Positions 18,001 to 26,884 of a DNA stretch of 64,000 bases are shown here, in pieces. The position numbers and the translations under genes are program-made. Source of the stretch: DATFMP01 sp035266845 (GTDB lineage Bacteria; SAR324; JACQKK01); the NCBI GenBank assembly GCA_035266845.1, contig DATFMP010000023.1, positions 35,820-99,819 of the forward strand, read 5' to 3'. The notes under the pieces were generated by a model. The model was not told where the DNA came from, searched no databases, and worked only from the letters and a program-made list of their open reading frames with translations. Position 1 is the first letter of the stretch; the number at the start of each line of letters is the position of its first letter.

Positions 18001-18070
18001 GCACGGATGGGACGCGGCTGCAGGACAAGCCGCGTCCCGCCTGCCCCGCCAGATCGCCACCCATCCGTGC
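18001..18070. terminator. Nested inverted repeats between convergent genes
   Basis: GGGACGCGGCT (18009-18019) pairs perfectly with AGCCGCGTCCC (18028-18038) around an 8-nt loop. An alternative outer stem, GCACGGATGGG (18001-18011) with CCCATCCGTGC (18060-18070), shares bases with it, so the two are mutually exclusive at their edge. The position between converging stops suggests bidirectional termination. Confidence 0.7.
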
Positions 18071-18078
18071 GTACGAGG

Positions 18079-18981
18079 TCACCGCTTGCGGATTGGGCGC
18101 CCGATCTTCTTCTCCAGGACGTGCGTGACGGCCGAGAAGTCGTCCCCACGCCAGCCGCCCTCCAGTCCTTCCGTGTAGGCCTGCAGCGTGGCCTGCAGGA
18201 TGGGCAAGGTTGCGCCGGCATCGCCGGCCAGCCCCAATGCCAGACGCACGTCCTTCTGCATCAGTTCCAGCGAGAACTGGGCGGAGTAGTCGCCATCCAG
18301 CACGCGCTCGGCCCGCTTCACGAAGTACGTGGTGTAGGCCATCCCACTGCCCTCGATGACCACCTGCCGGTAAATTTCCGGGTCCACGCCGGATTGCACG
18401 CACAACGCCAGCGACTCTGCCACGGCCACGGAATTGGCGGCACCCAATATGTTGTGGATGAGCTTGATGCGGTTGGCCGTGCTGGAGGGCCCAACATACA
18501 TGTGCAGCTTGCCCATCACCTTCAGTAGCGGCTCGATGGCGGGCACCTGCGCTTCGTCGCCACCCACGATGAAGAAGATTTCGCCGGAGATCGCCTGCGG
18601 CTTGGAGCCCAGCATGGGCGTATCCATGTGGTGGATACCCCTGGTCTCGAGCGCCGCGTGCACGTCCTGGGTCACCGCGGGGCTGACTGTGGAGCAGTCG
18701 CAGGTGACGAGCCCGGGCCGCCCGCGCTCCGCGATCCCACCTGCCTCCAGGTAGGTGCGCCGCACGATGTCATCGTTGGGCAACACGGTGAACAAGACCT
18801 CCGCCCGCGCGGCCACGTCGCCGGCGGAGGCGGCAGCCTGCACACCCGGGAGGTTGGCAAGCACCTTGACGGCCTGAGGCACCACATCGTAGACCAACAG
18901 GCGGTGGCCGGCCTTGGCCAAATTGGCGGCCATTGCTCCGCCCATGTTGCCGAGGCCGACAAATCCCACCAAGCTGTCCAT
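18079..18981 (-). CDS. 3-hydroxyisobutyrate dehydrogenase family NAD(P)-dependent oxidoreductase
   Basis: A 300-residue beta-hydroxyacid dehydrogenase. VGFVGLGNMGGAMAANLAKAGH is the N-terminal Rossmann motif, TMLGSKPQAISGEIFFIVGG covers the substrate loop (the usual P-x-G-G-x-x-x-A is altered), and the catalytic lysine lies in RIKLIHNILGAAN. The family includes 3-hydroxyisobutyrate, tartronate semialdehyde and glyoxylate reductases; the substrate cannot be assigned. The start at 18981 puts the Rossmann motif at the N-terminus; an upstream extension to 19119 is not protein-like. Confidence 0.88.
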   Translation of the reverse strand: MDSLVGFVGLGNMGGAMAANLAKAGHRLLVYDVVPQAVKVLANLPGVQAAASAGDVAARAEVLFTVLPNDDIVRRTYLEAGGIAERGRPGLVTCDCSTVSPAVTQDVHAALETRGIHHMDTPMLGSKPQAISGEIFFIVGGDEAQVPAIEPLLKVMGKLHMYVGPSSTANRIKLIHNILGAANSVAVAESLALCVQSGVDPEIYRQVVIEGSGMAYTTYFVKRAERVLDGDYSAQFSLELMQKDVRLALGLAGDAGATLPILQATLQAYTEGLEGGWRGDDFSAVTHVLEKKIGRPIRKR

Positions 18982-19160
18982 GATTCGCTCGCGCAAGGGT
19001 GAAGTGCCCGGCGGCATGCCAGACGCATATCCATCTCCCATACCGGGATTGGGCCCAGCGCGGCAACTCCCTAACCGAGTTGCTAAGGTCGGGGGCGAGC
19101 CAGCGATAGTCGGGACCACCGAAAGGTTGCCCGCAAACGCGCGCGCCGTTGGCTAAGGAC

Positions 19161-19189
19161 TGAACAAATTGCGGGTTACGGCGTATATC
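19161..19189 (+). promoter_or_regulatory. Candidate sigma-70 promoter for the che operon
   Basis: TGAACA (19161-19166) and TATATC (19184-19189) are separated by 17 nt and lie about 80-115 nt upstream of cheA. Each hexamer matches consensus at four positions. It is the best candidate in the 286-nt divergent gap. Confidence 0.35.
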
Positions 19190-19267
19190 CATTAGCGATC
19201 CTGTCGCTTCCCCCTGGTATAGAAGCGGGGGCCGCTGCGCCGGTGGGCTCGACGGCAGCGACAGGCG

Positions 19268-22200
19268 ATGCAGCACATGTTCCGAATGCGTCCGGTAGAG
19301 GCTATGAATCCAGAGCTCGTGAATCAGGTCGAACAGCTGTCTTCGAGTTGCATGCAGGCCAAGGTGGGCGACATCGCCACGCTGGCCGGTCTGCTCGAAC
19401 ACTGCGACACCCTGCGCCAGATGGCGGAGATCCATCAGGTGCCGGGCGTCCTTGAGCCCGCGACGGCCCTGGGCGAGCACATCAAGCGCATGATTATGGG
19501 CGAGTCGGATAGCGAGGAAGCCGACATGCAGTTGCTGCGCGACGCCATCGCCGTGCTGCAGGCCGCGTTGGCGCGTGGCGAGGTGGCCGACGCGGACGCC
19601 TATCCCGCGACCCTGGGCGTGGCCGCCTGGACGAATGGCAACGGCACGGACGGGCATGGTGATGGCAACGGCGCCGCCTACTCGGGCGACAGCGCTGCGG
19701 ACGACGCCGTCGAGCTGGAAAGCTCCGGCGCTGCCGGCACGGCCTGGGACGACAGCGCGCCGGCGATGGTGGACACGGCGCCCCTGCCCGGCGTGGGCGG
19801 GGACGAAGGGGCGTTTGCCGCGGACCAGGAGCTGATGGGCGAGTACCTCGCCGAGCAGCGCGGCCGACTGGACGAGATCGAGGGCCACCTGCTGCGGCTG
19901 GAACGAGCCGCCGACAATGCGGCGCTTGCCGAGCTGCGACGCGCGCTGCACACGATCAAGGGTGATTCGGGCTTCCTCGGCCTCTCGCAGGTGGCGCAGA
20001 TCAGCCACGCCGCGGAGAGCTACCTGGAGGCCGCCAGCTATCCCTACGACCTGGAGAACCTGTTCGCGGTGAAGGACTGGCTGGCACGGGCCTTCGAGGA
20101 TCTGGCCGCGCGCGGCCAGCTCTCGCCCACCACCCAGGCCTCGCTGCGGCACCTGCTCTCGCGACTTGGCGCCGAGGTGCCCGCCCAGGAGGACGCGGCG
20201 GAAGAGGTCGCGACAGCAGGGCCACCGGAGGTTTCCGAGGGCAATGGCACGGTGGTGGCCATCATGGATGAACCCGAAGCCGACGCCTCCAGCGGCGACC
20301 CCGCACCCGCCGACGATGCCGCCGCGGCCGAACCACCGGCTGCCACCGCACCGGAAGTGGCAGCCCCTGAGGCCTTCGTGTCGGACGCGGCCCCGGCTGA
20401 GCCGGTTGCAGCCCCGGCGCCCGCAGCCAGGGAAGAGCGCCCGGCCTTTTTCGACCTGACCGCCGACGAGTCGCTCCTGGTGGACTTCATCTCGGAATCC
20501 AAGGAGCACCTGGACCAAGCCTCGGCACAACTGCTGGCGCTGGAGAGCGACCCGGAAAACGAGGAAGCCATCAACTGCGTGTTTCGCGCGTTTCACACGG
20601 TCAAGGGCATCGCCGGGTTTCTGAACCTGGAAGAGGTTGCCGAACTGGCCCACGACACGGAAAACCTGCTGGATCAGGTGCGGCGCAACGAACTGGCGCT
20701 GTCGCCGCCCGTGATCGACCTTGTGTTCGAGGCGCTGGACTGGATGACGCGGTTGATCGGCAATGTGCGCAAAGGCTTGCAGTCCGATGGGCGCGCGATG
20801 ACCGAACCGGAACTGGATGCTGTCCTGGAGCGCATCAACGCGGCCCAGCGAGGTCAGATCGGAGCCCCGGCAGCCGGGGCCCGCACGCAGCGCCTGGGCG
20901 AGATCCTCGTCGAATCCGGCGCCGTGGACCGTTCCCACCTGGAAGAGACCGCACAGGAAGTGGAGCAGAGCGAGCCGCCCAAGAAGCTGGGCGAAGCCCT
21001 GGTGGAAAAGGAGCTGGTGACGCCCACCCAGGTGCACGCCGCGCTCAAGCAACAGGCCACCCAGGGCCAAAGCCACCACAAGGCCGTGGAGCTCAAGGAA
21101 ACGCTGCGCGTGGACTACGAGCGGCTGGAGAACATGATCAACACCATCGGCGAGCTGGTGCTGGCCGAGGCCATGATCAGCCAGGACGACCAGGTGCTGG
21201 GCATCCACTCCGAGATGCTGGACAAGAAGCTCTACAACCTGCGGCAGGTGAGCCGAAAATTGCAGGAACTGGGCACGACGATCCGCATGGTGCCCATCTC
21301 CGGCACCTTCCAGAAGATGGCGCGGCTGGTGCGTGACCTTTCACGCAAGTCGGGCAAGCCGATCAACTTCATCAGCCATGGGGACGAGACGGAATTGGAC
21401 CGCGCCTATGTGGACCTCATCGCCGATCCGCTTGTGCACATGATCCGCAACGGAGTGGACCACGGCATCGAAATGCCAGCCGGACGCCGCCAGCATGGCA
21501 AACCGGAGGTCGGCACCATCGAGCTGCGCGCGTTTCATGAGGGCGGCAACATCCATGTGGAGGTGCGCGACGATGGCCAGGGGCTGGATGTGGAGCGCAT
21601 CTTCGCCAAGGCCGTGGAGAAGGAAATGGCCGTGGCGGAGGATCGCGATCAGCTCACCGAACAGGAGATCTACCAGATGATCTTCCTGCCCGGCTTCTCC
21701 ACCGCTGCGCAGGTGACCGAGGTTTCGGGCCGTGGGGTGGGAATGGACGTGGTGCGCCGCAACATCTCCGAGCTGCGGGGACAGGTGCAGATCCAGTCCG
21801 AGCGGGATGTGGGGACGACGTTCAAGATCATCCTGCCCCTGACGCTGGCCCTCATCGACGGGATGCTGGTGCGCGTGGGCAATGAGCGCTTCATCTTCCC
21901 CGTGCTGAGCGTGGTGGAATCCGCGCGACCGAGCCAGGACATGATCACCACCGTGGTGGGCAAGGGCGAGATGATCAGCCTGCGGGGGCGCCAATTGCCC
22001 TTGTATCGGCTGAACCGGCTGTTCGGCGTGCCAGGTGCAAAGGACGACGTCACCGATGCACTGGTGGTGGTCGTGGAGAACGAGGGCCGGCAGGTGGGCA
22101 TCGTGGTGGACGACCTGGTGGGAATCCAGCAGACCGTGATCAAGAATCTGGGCAATGGGCTGTTCCAGACCAAGGGGCTTTCCGGCGGCTCCATCATGGC

Positions 22201-22291
22201 CGACGGCACGGTGGGACTGATCGTGGACATTTCCGGGCTCATCAACATCGCGCGCAATCGAGAGCCCGTGCTATCCAATGCCATTAACTGA
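19268..22291 (+). CDS. cheA: Chemotaxis histidine kinase CheA with two HPt domains
   Basis: Up to 1007 residues (ATG 19268; ATG 19304, behind GTAGAGG, is an equally good start). Two phosphotransfer domains carry H228 (HTIKGDSGF) and H443 (HTVKGIAGF), separated by a long acidic Ala/Pro linker. Residues about 540-605 hold a paired RLGEILVESG/KLGEALVEKE motif like the N-terminal domain of type II secretion/pilus ATPases. Then come the dimerisation domain, the ATPase with HMIRNGVDHGIE and GRGVGMDVV, and a CheW-like C-terminus. It autophosphorylates on receptor input and passes phosphate to response regulators. No cheY is in the cluster; the CheB receiver is the only visible acceptor. Confidence 0.95.
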   Translation: MQHMFRMRPVEAMNPELVNQVEQLSSSCMQAKVGDIATLAGLLEHCDTLRQMAEIHQVPGVLEPATALGEHIKRMIMGESDSEEADMQLLRDAIAVLQAALARGEVADADAYPATLGVAAWTNGNGTDGHGDGNGAAYSGDSAADDAVELESSGAAGTAWDDSAPAMVDTAPLPGVGGDEGAFAADQELMGEYLAEQRGRLDEIEGHLLRLERAADNAALAELRRALHTIKGDSGFLGLSQVAQISHAAESYLEAASYPYDLENLFAVKDWLARAFEDLAARGQLSPTTQASLRHLLSRLGAEVPAQEDAAEEVATAGPPEVSEGNGTVVAIMDEPEADASSGDPAPADDAAAAEPPAATAPEVAAPEAFVSDAAPAEPVAAPAPAAREERPAFFDLTADESLLVDFISESKEHLDQASAQLLALESDPENEEAINCVFRAFHTVKGIAGFLNLEEVAELAHDTENLLDQVRRNELALSPPVIDLVFEALDWMTRLIGNVRKGLQSDGRAMTEPELDAVLERINAAQRGQIGAPAAGARTQRLGEILVESGAVDRSHLEETAQEVEQSEPPKKLGEALVEKELVTPTQVHAALKQQATQGQSHHKAVELKETLRVDYERLENMINTIGELVLAEAMISQDDQVLGIHSEMLDKKLYNLRQVSRKLQELGTTIRMVPISGTFQKMARLVRDLSRKSGKPINFISHGDETELDRAYVDLIADPLVHMIRNGVDHGIEMPAGRRQHGKPEVGTIELRAFHEGGNIHVEVRDDGQGLDVERIFAKAVEKEMAVAEDRDQLTEQEIYQMIFLPGFSTAAQVTEVSGRGVGMDVVRRNISELRGQVQIQSERDVGTTFKIILPLTLALIDGMLVRVGNERFIFPVLSVVESARPSQDMITTVVGKGEMISLRGRQLPLYRLNRLFGVPGAKDDVTDALVVVVENEGRQVGIVVDDLVGIQQTVIKNLGNGLFQTKGLSGGSIMADGTVGLIVDISGLINIARNREPVLSNAIN

Positions 22292-22384
22292 CGCGCCATC
22301 CGAGGGGGCACTCCTTCGTCACCGAGACCATGCGGGGCCGGCGTCAGCCGCCCGGGGTCATCTCAATCGCGAGAGGCTGGAATC

Positions 22385-22945
22385 ATGAGCGAACAGCGCA
22401 AGCAGGAAAACCAGGAGGTCCGGGAGGAGCTGGCGCACTTGGCCGGCAAGTACCTCACGTTCAAGCTGGCGGAGGAGGAGTACGGCCTGGAGATCATCAA
22501 GGTGCAGGAGATCATCGGCCTGATGCCGATCACCAAGGTGCCCCGCGTGCCCGAGTACATGCGCGGCGTGATCAACCTTCGGGGGCGGATCATCCCGACG
22601 ATCGACCTGCGCAGCAAGTTCGGGCTGCCCACCGTGGAAGACACGGACAAGACCTGCATCATCGTCGTCGAGGTGATGTCCACCAAGGGCAAGGTCAACG
22701 TGGGCATCATCGTGGATCAAGTGGCCGAGGTGCTGGATGTGGCCGCCAACGAGATTGACCACGCGCCCGAGTTCGGCACGGCCCTGCGCACGGATTTCAT
22801 CCTGGGCGTCGGCATCGTGAAAGGGGACGTGAAGATCCTGCTGGATATCGACAAGGTGCTTACCTCCGAGGAAATCGCGACGGTGCACACCGTGGCGGCC
22901 TCGCAGCAGACGCAGGCGCAAGCTCAGGCTCAAGCACAAGCGTAG
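22385..22945 (+). CDS. cheW: Chemotaxis coupling protein CheW
   Basis: A 186-residue CheW: YLTFKLAEEEYGLEIIKVQEI, then MRGVINLRGRIIPTIDLRSKFG and DFILGVGIVKGDVKILLDIDKVL are the conserved coupling-domain blocks. It links receptors, such as the chemoreceptor at 5.4-7.2 kb, to CheA. The C-terminus ends in a low-complexity QAQAQAQAQA run encoded by hexanucleotide-like repeats, beyond the usual end of about 165 residues. It starts 93 nt after cheA. Confidence 0.95.
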   Translation: MSEQRKQENQEVREELAHLAGKYLTFKLAEEEYGLEIIKVQEIIGLMPITKVPRVPEYMRGVINLRGRIIPTIDLRSKFGLPTVEDTDKTCIIVVEVMSTKGKVNVGIIVDQVAEVLDVAANEIDHAPEFGTALRTDFILGVGIVKGDVKILLDIDKVLTSEEIATVHTVAASQQTQAQAQAQAQA

Positions 22946-22970
22946 CCAACCGCTCCGCGTGATCGGGCAT

Positions 22971-22991
22971 GCGGCGGGCCTCGCCCGCCGC
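22971..22991 (+). terminator. GC hairpin between cheW and cheR
   Basis: GCGGCGGGC (22971-22979) and GCCCGCCGC (22983-22991) form a perfect 9-bp stem with a 3-nt loop, 25 nt after the cheW stop. There is no U-run, so it may attenuate transcription or protect the message rather than end transcription. Confidence 0.45.
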
Positions 22992-23137
22992 TGCACGACT
23001 GCACTCGCCCGGGCCGTGAAGTGACCGGATCCCGGCCACCGCCGGCCCGCGTACCGTGCCATCGGCGCGGATTGCGGGGCCGGTCGTGTCGTTTTTGCTC
23101 GCTGTAAGGACGGCGGAAGCGACTCCGCCGGGCGCGA

Positions 23138-23938
23138 ATGGAAAAGGCGGTCTTCGACAAGTTCCGCAGCCTGATCTTCGAGACCTGCGGAATCTTTCTC
23201 ACCGAGCAGAAAGAGGCCCTGGTTACCGCGCGCATCAGCAAGCGCATGCGGGCGCTCAGCGTGTCGGACTACGACCGGTACTTTCACGCCGTCGTCTCCG
23301 ACAAATCGGGCAACGAGTTGCGCGAACTGGTCAACGCGATATCGACAAACGTGACGCACTTCTTCCGAGAGGCGCGGCACTTTGACGTGCTAGCGGATCT
23401 GGTGCGCAAGGCCTCCAGCAATGGCCAGCGCAGTTTGCGCATCTGGTGCGCGGCCTGCTCTACCGGCGAGGAGCCCTACACCATCGCCATGGCGGTGCTG
23501 GAGGCCATGACGCGCCCGCTGGAACTGGAGATCATTGCCTCGGACATCTCGACCAAGGTGCTGCAGATCGCAAAGTTCGGCGTCTATCGGGAGCAGGACG
23601 TGCGCACCGTGCCCGCACCGCTGCTCAAGAAGTATTTCCAGAAGGGCGTGGGCCGCGCGGCGCAACTCTATCGCGTCAAGCAGACCCTGCGAAACATGGT
23701 GAGCTACCGGCAGATCAACCTGTCTACGCCGCCCTACCCCATCGAGGGCAACCAGGACGTGATCTTCTGCCGCAACGTGATGATCTATTTCAATCATGAC
23801 CTGCGGCGCAACCTCGTGCACCACTTCGAGCAGATGCTGCGCCCACAGGGCCATCTGTTTGTAGGCATGGCGGAGAGCCTGACGGGCGTGCACCGCAACC
23901 TCACCACGGTGGAGCCCTCCGTCTACCGCAGAGGCTGA
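23138..23938 (+). CDS. cheR: Chemotaxis protein methyltransferase CheR
   Basis: A 266-residue CheR. The N-terminal helical domain (residues about 1-70) is followed by NVTHFFREARHF and the SAM-binding LRIWCAACSTGEEPYTIAM, with DVIFCRNVMIYF near residue 207-218. It methylates glutamates of chemoreceptors using SAM, opposing CheB. Located between cheW and cheB on the same strand. Confidence 0.95.
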   Translation: MEKAVFDKFRSLIFETCGIFLTEQKEALVTARISKRMRALSVSDYDRYFHAVVSDKSGNELRELVNAISTNVTHFFREARHFDVLADLVRKASSNGQRSLRIWCAACSTGEEPYTIAMAVLEAMTRPLELEIIASDISTKVLQIAKFGVYREQDVRTVPAPLLKKYFQKGVGRAAQLYRVKQTLRNMVSYRQINLSTPPYPIEGNQDVIFCRNVMIYFNHDLRRNLVHHFEQMLRPQGHLFVGMAESLTGVHRNLTTVEPSVYRRG

Positions 23939-24036
23939 GCCGGACTTACCGCCGCTTGCTCGCGGCACGGGGATTTCGCGCGGCCGCAGGGCCTGCACAT
24001 GGCCCACCTGGGCCGCCTAGCATTGGACCGGATCGC

Positions 24037-25152
24037 ATGAGCATTCGCGTGTTGGTCGTAGACGACTCGAACCTGGCACGACGGGTGATCCAGGGGGAGC
24101 TGAGCAAGGACCCGGACATTGAGGTGGTGGGTACAGCCAAGGACCCCCTCGACGCCAGCGAGAAGATCGAAGCCCTGCTGCCCGACGTGATGACGCTGGA
24201 CCTGGAACTGCCCAAAATGGACGGGCTGACGTTCCTGCGCAGCCTGATGCGCCACCACCCCATGCCCGTGGTGATCGTCTCCGCCTACACGCAGCGCGGC
24301 AGCCGCCTCGCCATGGAGGCACTGGAATCGGGCGCCGTGGATATCGTGCCCAAGCCGGGCGGTGCCCTGAACGTCACTGAAATGTCCGCCGAGCTGGTGG
24401 CCAAGGTGCGTGCGGCTTCCGAGGCACGTGTCGGACGCAATTTCGCCCCCGCGGAAGGCCGCGCCCACCCGGCGCAGGCACGTTGGGCCGTGCCGGGCGC
24501 AGGCGTAGGCGCCATGCGCAACGCCGGCCCCCGACCCGCAGACCGGGAGCCGGTGCAGGTGCTGCCCCCCCTGGGCCGCTCGCTGCCGCCGGATCGCGTC
24601 ATTGCCATCGGCAGCTCCACCGGGGGTACGCAAGCACTGCAGCACATCCTGACCCGCCTGCCGGCGGACATGCCGCCGATCCTCATCGTGCAGCACATGC
24701 CCGAAGGCTTCACGAATGCCTTCGCTGGGCGCCTCAATCAGCTCTGCCAGTTGGAGGTGAAGGAGGCGGAGCACAACGACTCCGTGCTGCCCGGCCGCGT
24801 GCTGGTGGCGCCTGGGGCGCGGCACATGGTGCTGCGGCGCACGGGTTCGCGCCTGTGGGTGGAAATTACGGACGGCCCGCGCGTGTGCCGGCAAAAGCCA
24901 TCGGTGGAGGTGCTCTTTCAATCCGTCGCCAAGGTGGCCGGCAAGTCCGCCATCGGCGCGATTCTGACCGGCATGGGCGGCGACGGCGCGGATGGCATGC
25001 TGACCATGAAGCAGGCCGGGGCCACGACCATCGCCGAGGACGAGAAGAGTTGCGTGGTCTTTGGCATGCCCAAGGAGGCCATCAAGCGCGGTGGCGTGGA
25101 TCACATAGTGCACCTGCACGACATCGCCGCCATGCTGACACGTCTTTCGTGA
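24037..25152 (+). CDS. cheB: Chemotaxis response regulator and methylesterase CheB
   Basis: A 371-residue two-domain protein. The receiver domain starts SIRVLVVDDSNLARR, with the phosphorylated Asp in DVMTLDLELPKMDG. The methylesterase domain carries the triad segments IAIGSSTGGTQAL (Ser), LIVQHMPEGFT (His) and LTGMGGDGADGM (Asp). The linker of about 70 residues is Pro/Arg-rich. It demethylates or deamidates receptors when phosphorylated by CheA. The start at 24037 puts the receiver at the N-terminus. Confidence 0.95.
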   Translation: MSIRVLVVDDSNLARRVIQGELSKDPDIEVVGTAKDPLDASEKIEALLPDVMTLDLELPKMDGLTFLRSLMRHHPMPVVIVSAYTQRGSRLAMEALESGAVDIVPKPGGALNVTEMSAELVAKVRAASEARVGRNFAPAEGRAHPAQARWAVPGAGVGAMRNAGPRPADREPVQVLPPLGRSLPPDRVIAIGSSTGGTQALQHILTRLPADMPPILIVQHMPEGFTNAFAGRLNQLCQLEVKEAEHNDSVLPGRVLVAPGARHMVLRRTGSRLWVEITDGPRVCRQKPSVEVLFQSVAKVAGKSAIGAILTGMGGDGADGMLTMKQAGATTIAEDEKSCVVFGMPKEAIKRGGVDHIVHLHDIAAMLTRLS

Positions 25153-25381
25153 GAGAGCGGCCCTCAGCGCCTCCGTGGCGAACACCTCCGCTCAGGCCTT
25201 TCCATCGGCGGCGATCCGGCGACTGCGGCCGGGGATGCTTCCCCAGCGGCTCACCCAACGGGGCGTTGACGGCGCCGCACCAAATCGCCATCATGAGCGC
25301 CATGCTCCACGCCCGCCATCGTCCCTTGTCCCGCCCGCACCTGCCGGTCGAACCCCGCAACCCCGAGCCCGTCACAGCCGC

Positions 25382-26884
25382 ATGAGCAGCCGCGCCAGAT
25401 CGAGCCATCGCCCCTTGCGCTGGGGCACCGCGCTGGCCCTGGTGTGCCTGCTGCTGCCTGCGGGCTTGGCGCACGCCCAGGACACCACCGATGATACGCA
25501 GATCGAGGCGGCAGTGGTGTCCATCGAGGTCACGCAGCAGCATGCGGACTGGTATTCCCCCTGGCAGGGCACGCGCCCCGAATCCATCGAGGGCTCCGGA
25601 TTCATCATCGGCCCGGGACGCATCATCACCAATGCCCATGTGGTGAGCGACGCCCGGCAGATCATCGTGCGCCTCAGCGGCGACAATCAGCCCTACTTCG
25701 CGACCATCGAATTCGTCGGCCACGATACCGACCTGGCCACCCTGCACGTGAAGGACCCGGACTTCGCGAAGGGCGTGAAGCCGCTGGAATTGGGCGGCAT
25801 TCCTTCGCTGCGCAGTCGGGTGCGCACCTACGGCTATCCGGCGGGTGGCGAGAAGATTTCCCGCACCGAAGGCGTCGTCTCGCGCGTGCAGTTCATCACC
25901 TACCTGCACACGGGCGCGGACAGCCACCTGGCGGTGCAGACCGATTCCGCGATCAACCCCGGCAACAGCGGCGGTCCGGTGATCCAGGACGGCAAGGTGA
26001 TCGGCGTGGCGTTTCAAACCGTGACCCGGCTCAGCAACGTCGGGTACTTCATCCCCACGCCCGTCATCAAGCGCTACCTGGCCGACGTGAAGGACGGCAG
26101 CTATGACGGCTATGGCGACCTGGGGGTCGTCACCGGGAACCTCATCAATCCGGCGTACCGGCAGTTTCTGGGGATGCCGGACAAGCGCCTCGGCGTCGTG
26201 GTGGACAAGGTATTCCCGCGTTCCTCGGCCGATCCACTAATCCACGCGGACGACGTGATCCTGGCCGTGGACGGTGTGCCGGTGCTCTCCGACGGTACGA
26301 TCCACTACTACGGCTATTCGTTGAGCTATCAGCAGGTCGTGGAGCAGAAGCAGCTCGGTGACAACGTCAAGGTCACCCTGTGGCGCCACGGAAAGCAGAT
26401 GGACGTCGACTTCCCGCTCAAGCGCTTTCCGGACGCAAACCGGATGCGCGAGCAGTTCGACGAGAGGCCCCCCTACTTCATCTACGCCGGCCTGGTGTTC
26501 ATGAATTTGAACCGCGAGTACCTGGACACCTTCGGCAACTTCTGGGCGAACGCGGATAAGCCGCTACTCTACGAGCACTTCTTCGCGTCCATGGAGTCGG
26601 ACCAGCCCTATCCCGGTGCGGTGGTGCTGAGCCGCGTTTTGCCGGCGAGCCTCAACAGTGCCTACACGGGCATGGTCAACACGCTGGTGAAGTCGCTCAA
26701 CGGCGTACCCATTCACACCCTGCGCGACCTCGAGACGGGCCTGCGCGCATCCAAAGGCGGCTACCACGTCCTCGAGCTGGAGCCGGGAGACGTGCTGCTC
26801 GTGCTGAGCAAATCCGCCGCGGATGCCGCGAATCCGGTGATTCTCAAGCGCTACGGCATCACCAAGGATCGGAACCTGCCGTGA
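25382..26884 (+). CDS. Secreted trypsin-like serine protease with PDZ region (DegP/HtrA-like)
   Basis: A 500-residue protein with a signal peptide (residues 1-32, ending GLAHAQ). The catalytic triad is intact: H86 in IITNAHVV, D117 in HDTDLATL and S196 in INPGNSGGPV. A PDZ-like region (about 275-370) has RLGVVVDKVFPRSSADPLIHADDVILAVDGVPV in pieces, and a second, weaker one may exist near 430-490. Expected location is the periplasm, role protein quality control or regulated proteolysis. Its stop overlaps the start of a catalytically dead paralogue in GTGA. It starts 229 nt after cheB. Confidence 0.9.
   Translation: MSSRARSSHRPLRWGTALALVCLLLPAGLAHAQDTTDDTQIEAAVVSIEVTQQHADWYSPWQGTRPESIEGSGFIIGPGRIITNAHVVSDARQIIVRLSGDNQPYFATIEFVGHDTDLATLHVKDPDFAKGVKPLELGGIPSLRSRVRTYGYPAGGEKISRTEGVVSRVQFITYLHTGADSHLAVQTDSAINPGNSGGPVIQDGKVIGVAFQTVTRLSNVGYFIPTPVIKRYLADVKDGSYDGYGDLGVVTGNLINPAYRQFLGMPDKRLGVVVDKVFPRSSADPLIHADDVILAVDGVPVLSDGTIHYYGYSLSYQQVVEQKQLGDNVKVTLWRHGKQMDVDFPLKRFPDANRMREQFDERPPYFIYAGLVFMNLNREYLDTFGNFWANADKPLLYEHFFASMESDQPYPGAVVLSRVLPASLNSAYTGMVNTLVKSLNGVPIHTLRDLETGLRASKGGYHVLELEPGDVLLVLSKSAADAANPVILKRYGITKDRNLP

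Noticed and set aside
22915..22945. QA repeat at the end of cheW as a tandem-repeat regulatory element
   Set aside because: It encodes a low-complexity tail and is too short and too common in GC-rich genes to suggest phase variation.
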